Made by a program: the position numbers and the translations under genes. A DNA stretch of 15,264 bases from the NCBI GenBank assembly GCA_000438155.1, contig FR902977.1:75376-90639 (forward strand). The letters are read 5' to 3'. Below the pieces are notes generated by a model, which made no database searches, had not been told where the DNA came from, and saw only the letters and a list, made by a program, of their open reading frames with translations. This document shows, piece after piece, positions 13,174 to 15,264 of the stretch (the stretch's first letter is position 1; the number at the start of each line of letters is the position of its first letter). The DNA is from Firmicutes bacterium CAG:95 (GTDB taxonomy: Bacteria; Bacillota; Clostridia; Lachnospirales; Lachnospiraceae).

Positions 13174-14592
13174 TTACAGAACGCAAACCTTACCTTCGTT
13201 AATTCCCTGCACGGTATATCCATGCCCGATTCTCTCCTGTATCGCCTGGACAAATGGCTCTTCAATTCGCTCACCCGGGACAAGAAGTGGTATTCCGGGT
13301 GGATATAAATTCACAAATTCTGCGGCCGTCCTTCCTATCGCATCTCTCAAAAGGACTTCACAGCTTTCCTGCATATAGGCTTCATAAAGTGGGAGCTTTC
13401 TTGCCGGATTCCAGCATTCCGAAACAGACGTGAAGTCCGGTGCCTTTTCAGATGTAGACTCAGAATCAATATCCTTTAATGCCGCTACCAGACGCCGGAT
13501 CCCCTCCTGCGTATCCATCATAGATAGCATGGCAAGGGCATACGTTTCACACGCCATCTCCAATTGCAGATGATATTTCTCTCTTAAAAGATCATAAAGC
13601 TGCTTACCGGTGAAGTTTGTATTCTTCACAGAAATAATAATCTTCGATGGCTCTGTATATGGGCAGATCCGCACATGCTTACAGGAAGCCAGTTCCTTTT
13701 CAAGCTGTCTGCGCATATCCAAAAGCTTATTCAGTCTTGCTTCTCCTTCTTTTTCCAGAAGATAAAGCCCCTCCTCAATCCCCGTCATCAGCAGATAAGA
13801 CGGACTGCTTGTCTGATAAATTGCCAGATACTTCCGGAGATGATCGCGGTTCACCAACGTACCATTCACATGAAGGACTGCCGTCTGGGTCGGCGATGGC
13901 AATGTCTTATGCGCACTCTGAATTACAACATCTGCCCCGCACTGTACTGAATTTTCCGGATAAGCTTCATGAAAACCAAGATGTGCACCATGCGCTTCAT
14001 CAACAATCAACGGAACTCCATAAGAATGCGCAATTTCCCTGATTTCCCGAATATTTGAGCAGATTCCGTCATAGGTCGGTGAAGTAACCACAATCCCTGC
14101 AATCACTTCTGCAGCCTTCTTTGGATCCGCATTTCTCTCCCGGAGAGTCAGAATAATTGCTTTTCGTACCGTTTCCGGTAGAATTTCTCCTGCAAGGTCA
14201 TATTCCGGAAGAAGCTCCGGATAAAGATACCGCACATTCAGCCGGTTTAAAAATGCTGCATGGTATACTGCCTTATGACAGTTACGCGCCATAAGAAGTA
14301 CCTTTCCTTTTCCTGCAATAGAAGCAACGGCACTCAGAAGTCCTCCTGTACTTCCGTTAATCAGAAAATGCGTCTCCTCTGATCCATACAGCTTCGCTGC
14401 ACGCTCCTGTGCCTGCCGGATCACTCCGGATGCCGCATGCAGATTATCAAAGCCATCAATCTCTGTAATATCCAAACGGTAAAATGGAGCAAGTGGTCCA
14501 GTTTCCGGATTTCTTTTGTGCCCCGGCATATGAAACGGATAAAAATCAGTCCGTGCATAGGCATTTAATTTCTCGTATAAGCCATCTAGCAT
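13174..14592 (-). CDS. Orn/Lys/Arg decarboxylase family protein (YaaO-like)
   Basis: The 472-residue PLP enzyme belongs to the fold-type I group that includes arginine and lysine decarboxylases of Firmicutes. Visible are FHMPGHKRNPETG (20-32), HFLINGSTGGLLSAV (75-89), the aspartate/histidine segment IVDEAHGAHLG (196-206) and the PLP-binding Lys229 in QSAHKTLPS. The C-terminal domain carries NLYPPGIPLLVPGE, as in this family. The substrate (arginine, lysine or ornithine) cannot be told from motifs; polyamine synthesis is likely. The short form lacks the N-terminal wing domain of E. coli inducible decarboxylases. GGAGA is about 9 nt before the ATG. The gene overlaps the upstream HD-domain gene by 7 nt. 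yaaO of B. subtilis occupies the same position near holB. Confidence 0.93.
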   Translation of the reverse strand: MLDGLYEKLNAYARTDFYPFHMPGHKRNPETGPLAPFYRLDITEIDGFDNLHAASGVIRQAQERAAKLYGSEETHFLINGSTGGLLSAVASIAGKGKVLLMARNCHKAVYHAAFLNRLNVRYLYPELLPEYDLAGEILPETVRKAIILTLRERNADPKKAAEVIAGIVVTSPTYDGICSNIREIREIAHSYGVPLIVDEAHGAHLGFHEAYPENSVQCGADVVIQSAHKTLPSPTQTAVLHVNGTLVNRDHLRKYLAIYQTSSPSYLLMTGIEEGLYLLEKEGEARLNKLLDMRRQLEKELASCKHVRICPYTEPSKIIISVKNTNFTGKQLYDLLREKYHLQLEMACETYALAMLSMMDTQEGIRRLVAALKDIDSESTSEKAPDFTSVSECWNPARKLPLYEAYMQESCEVLLRDAIGRTAAEFVNLYPPGIPLLVPGERIEEPFVQAIQERIGHGYTVQGINEGKVCVL

Positions 14593-15158
14593 GCCTTCTT
14601 CTCTCCGCTTCCCTGATCCTTTTTCTTCAAATGTGGCTTCCTGTCTGCTGTCCCCTTCCGGACATGCAGTGTTTCCAGGAGTGAACAGTATTTATCTGCC
14701 ATGCTGACTACCCAGGCCTCCCGGCAGAGGGGCGGAACAACGGTCAGCGGCCACATATGCTTTTTAATGATATCCTGCTCTCTTGGAGTTAACTTATATT
14801 CCTTCTTCGCATTCTTAAGTGCAATTCCCGGATGATAAAATCCATGCAGAGACTGATAATTCTCCCGGTTTTTATCATGCCAGTCATAAAGGAAATAATC
14901 ATGCAGCAATGCCCCCCGTACCAGATCCTTTTCCTGACAGTGAATCCTCAGCTTCCGGTTGATTGCCAGACTGTGCTGTGCTACGTCCAGGCAGTGTCTG
15001 CGGACAGGAATCGTTCCATGCTGTACATAATTTCTCGTACTCTTAAAATTATCCGACCGCATAATATCGTCACCATACTGTTTCATCAGATGGTAAAGTT
15101 CTCTTCTTCTGTCAAAATTCTTCTTAAGTTTTTCAAGTTTTTTCTGTGAACGTTTCAC
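14586..15158 (-). CDS. HD-domain phosphohydrolase-like protein
   Basis: The 190-residue cytosolic protein has an HD metal-binding set: His55 (RRHCLDVAQHS), His86-Asp87 (ALLHDYFLYDWH), His134 (IIKKHMWPL) and Asp155 (VSMADKYCS). HD proteins hydrolyse phosphoesters such as nucleotides, but this subfamily has no known substrate. The basic helical first 30 residues and the basic tail (KKKDQGSGEKKAC) could bind nucleic acid. The start is GTG at 15156-15158 with AAGGGG 5 nt upstream; no ATG precedes it in frame. Its last codons supply the ribosome binding site and ATG of the decarboxylase gene, so the two are translationally coupled. Confidence 0.85.
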   Translation of the reverse strand: MKRSQKKLEKLKKNFDRRRELYHLMKQYGDDIMRSDNFKSTRNYVQHGTIPVRRHCLDVAQHSLAINRKLRIHCQEKDLVRGALLHDYFLYDWHDKNRENYQSLHGFYHPGIALKNAKKEYKLTPREQDIIKKHMWPLTVVPPLCREAWVVSMADKYCSLLETLHVRKGTADRKPHLKKKDQGSGEKKAC

Positions 15159-15212
15159 GCAAACCCCTTCTATCTATTGTACATTGTGATATGCAAACCA
15201 ATACTCCAATAT

Positions 15213-15221
15213 AGTATACCA
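15213..15221 (-). promoter_or_regulatory. Extended -10 promoter for the HD-domain/decarboxylase operon
   Basis: On the minus strand TGGTATACT (15221 to 15213) is a TGn-extended -10 box with five of six matches to TATAAT. No good -35 box is seen at the expected distance, which is common for extended -10 promoters. Transcription would start near 15206, about 48 nt before the GTG. The remaining bases to 15264 show no gene. Confidence 0.45.
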
Positions 15222-15264
15222 CAGGTCATAGCATTAGAAAATGAGATAGCGCGGATTTTTTGCA

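Noticed and set aside
12679..13308. 209-residue plus-strand frame opposite pyk and the decarboxylase end
   Set aside because: It is antisense to two certain genes, has shadow-type composition and no ribosome binding site or motif.

Overview
The window reads as a low-to-mid GC, spore-forming member of the Clostridia, most likely Lachnospiraceae (inference). The basis is the 5' part of spmA, a yaaR-holB-ricT-yabB-rsmI run in the order known from Bacillus and Clostridia, a DUF4860-like pilus-cluster protein, a class B sortase and short tightly packed operons. Almost every gene lies on the minus strand. The exceptions are the sortase and a tiny toxin-like locus next to it.

Left end (1-1901). Truncated spmA runs off the left edge. 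Between it and the sortase, 371-1070 holds no ordinary gene but has the complete architecture of a type I toxin-antitoxin locus. A plus-strand promoter, a strong ribosome binding site and a 46-residue one-helix basic peptide face a minus-strand promoter for a roughly 94-nt antisense RNA. Both transcripts end in one bidirectional terminator. The toxin reading frame is displaced from its ribosome binding site, so the locus may be decaying or may use translational coupling. The srtB-like sortase follows and overlaps the next operon tail to tail.

Pilus-like cluster (1878-4799, minus). A T2SF/PilC-type inner-membrane protein is followed by a pilin-like protein without a peptidase site, a DUF4860-like protein, a clear prepilin (G/IFLME) and a GspK-like single-helix protein. 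No assembly ATPase and no prepilin peptidase are present here, so the machine must be completed elsewhere or be vestigial. Two lipoprotein genes lie upstream, a transglutaminase-like protein and a CAP-domain protein, each with its own promoter and terminator.

Housekeeping block (6688-15158, minus). In transcription order: HD-domain protein, Orn/Lys/Arg decarboxylase family protein, pyruvate kinase, guanylate-kinase-like protein, yaaR, holB (DNA polymerase III delta'), ricT, a yabB/TrmN6-like methyltransferase and rsmI. In B. subtilis the corresponding region is yaaO-tmk-darA-yaaR-holB-ricT-yabA-yabB-yazA-rsmI. Here pyk and a gmk-like gene occupy the tmk/darA position, and yabA and yazA are absent.

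Between the gmk-like gene and yaaR sits an intact 156-bp miniature transposable element. It has perfect 13-bp terminal inverted repeats starting GTAA and a perfect 8-bp target duplication, the signature of the IS66 family. A 23-bp stretch of its interior recurs exactly, in opposite orientation, at the stop codon of the pilin-like gene 7.5 kb away. No rRNA, tRNA or CRISPR array was seen.
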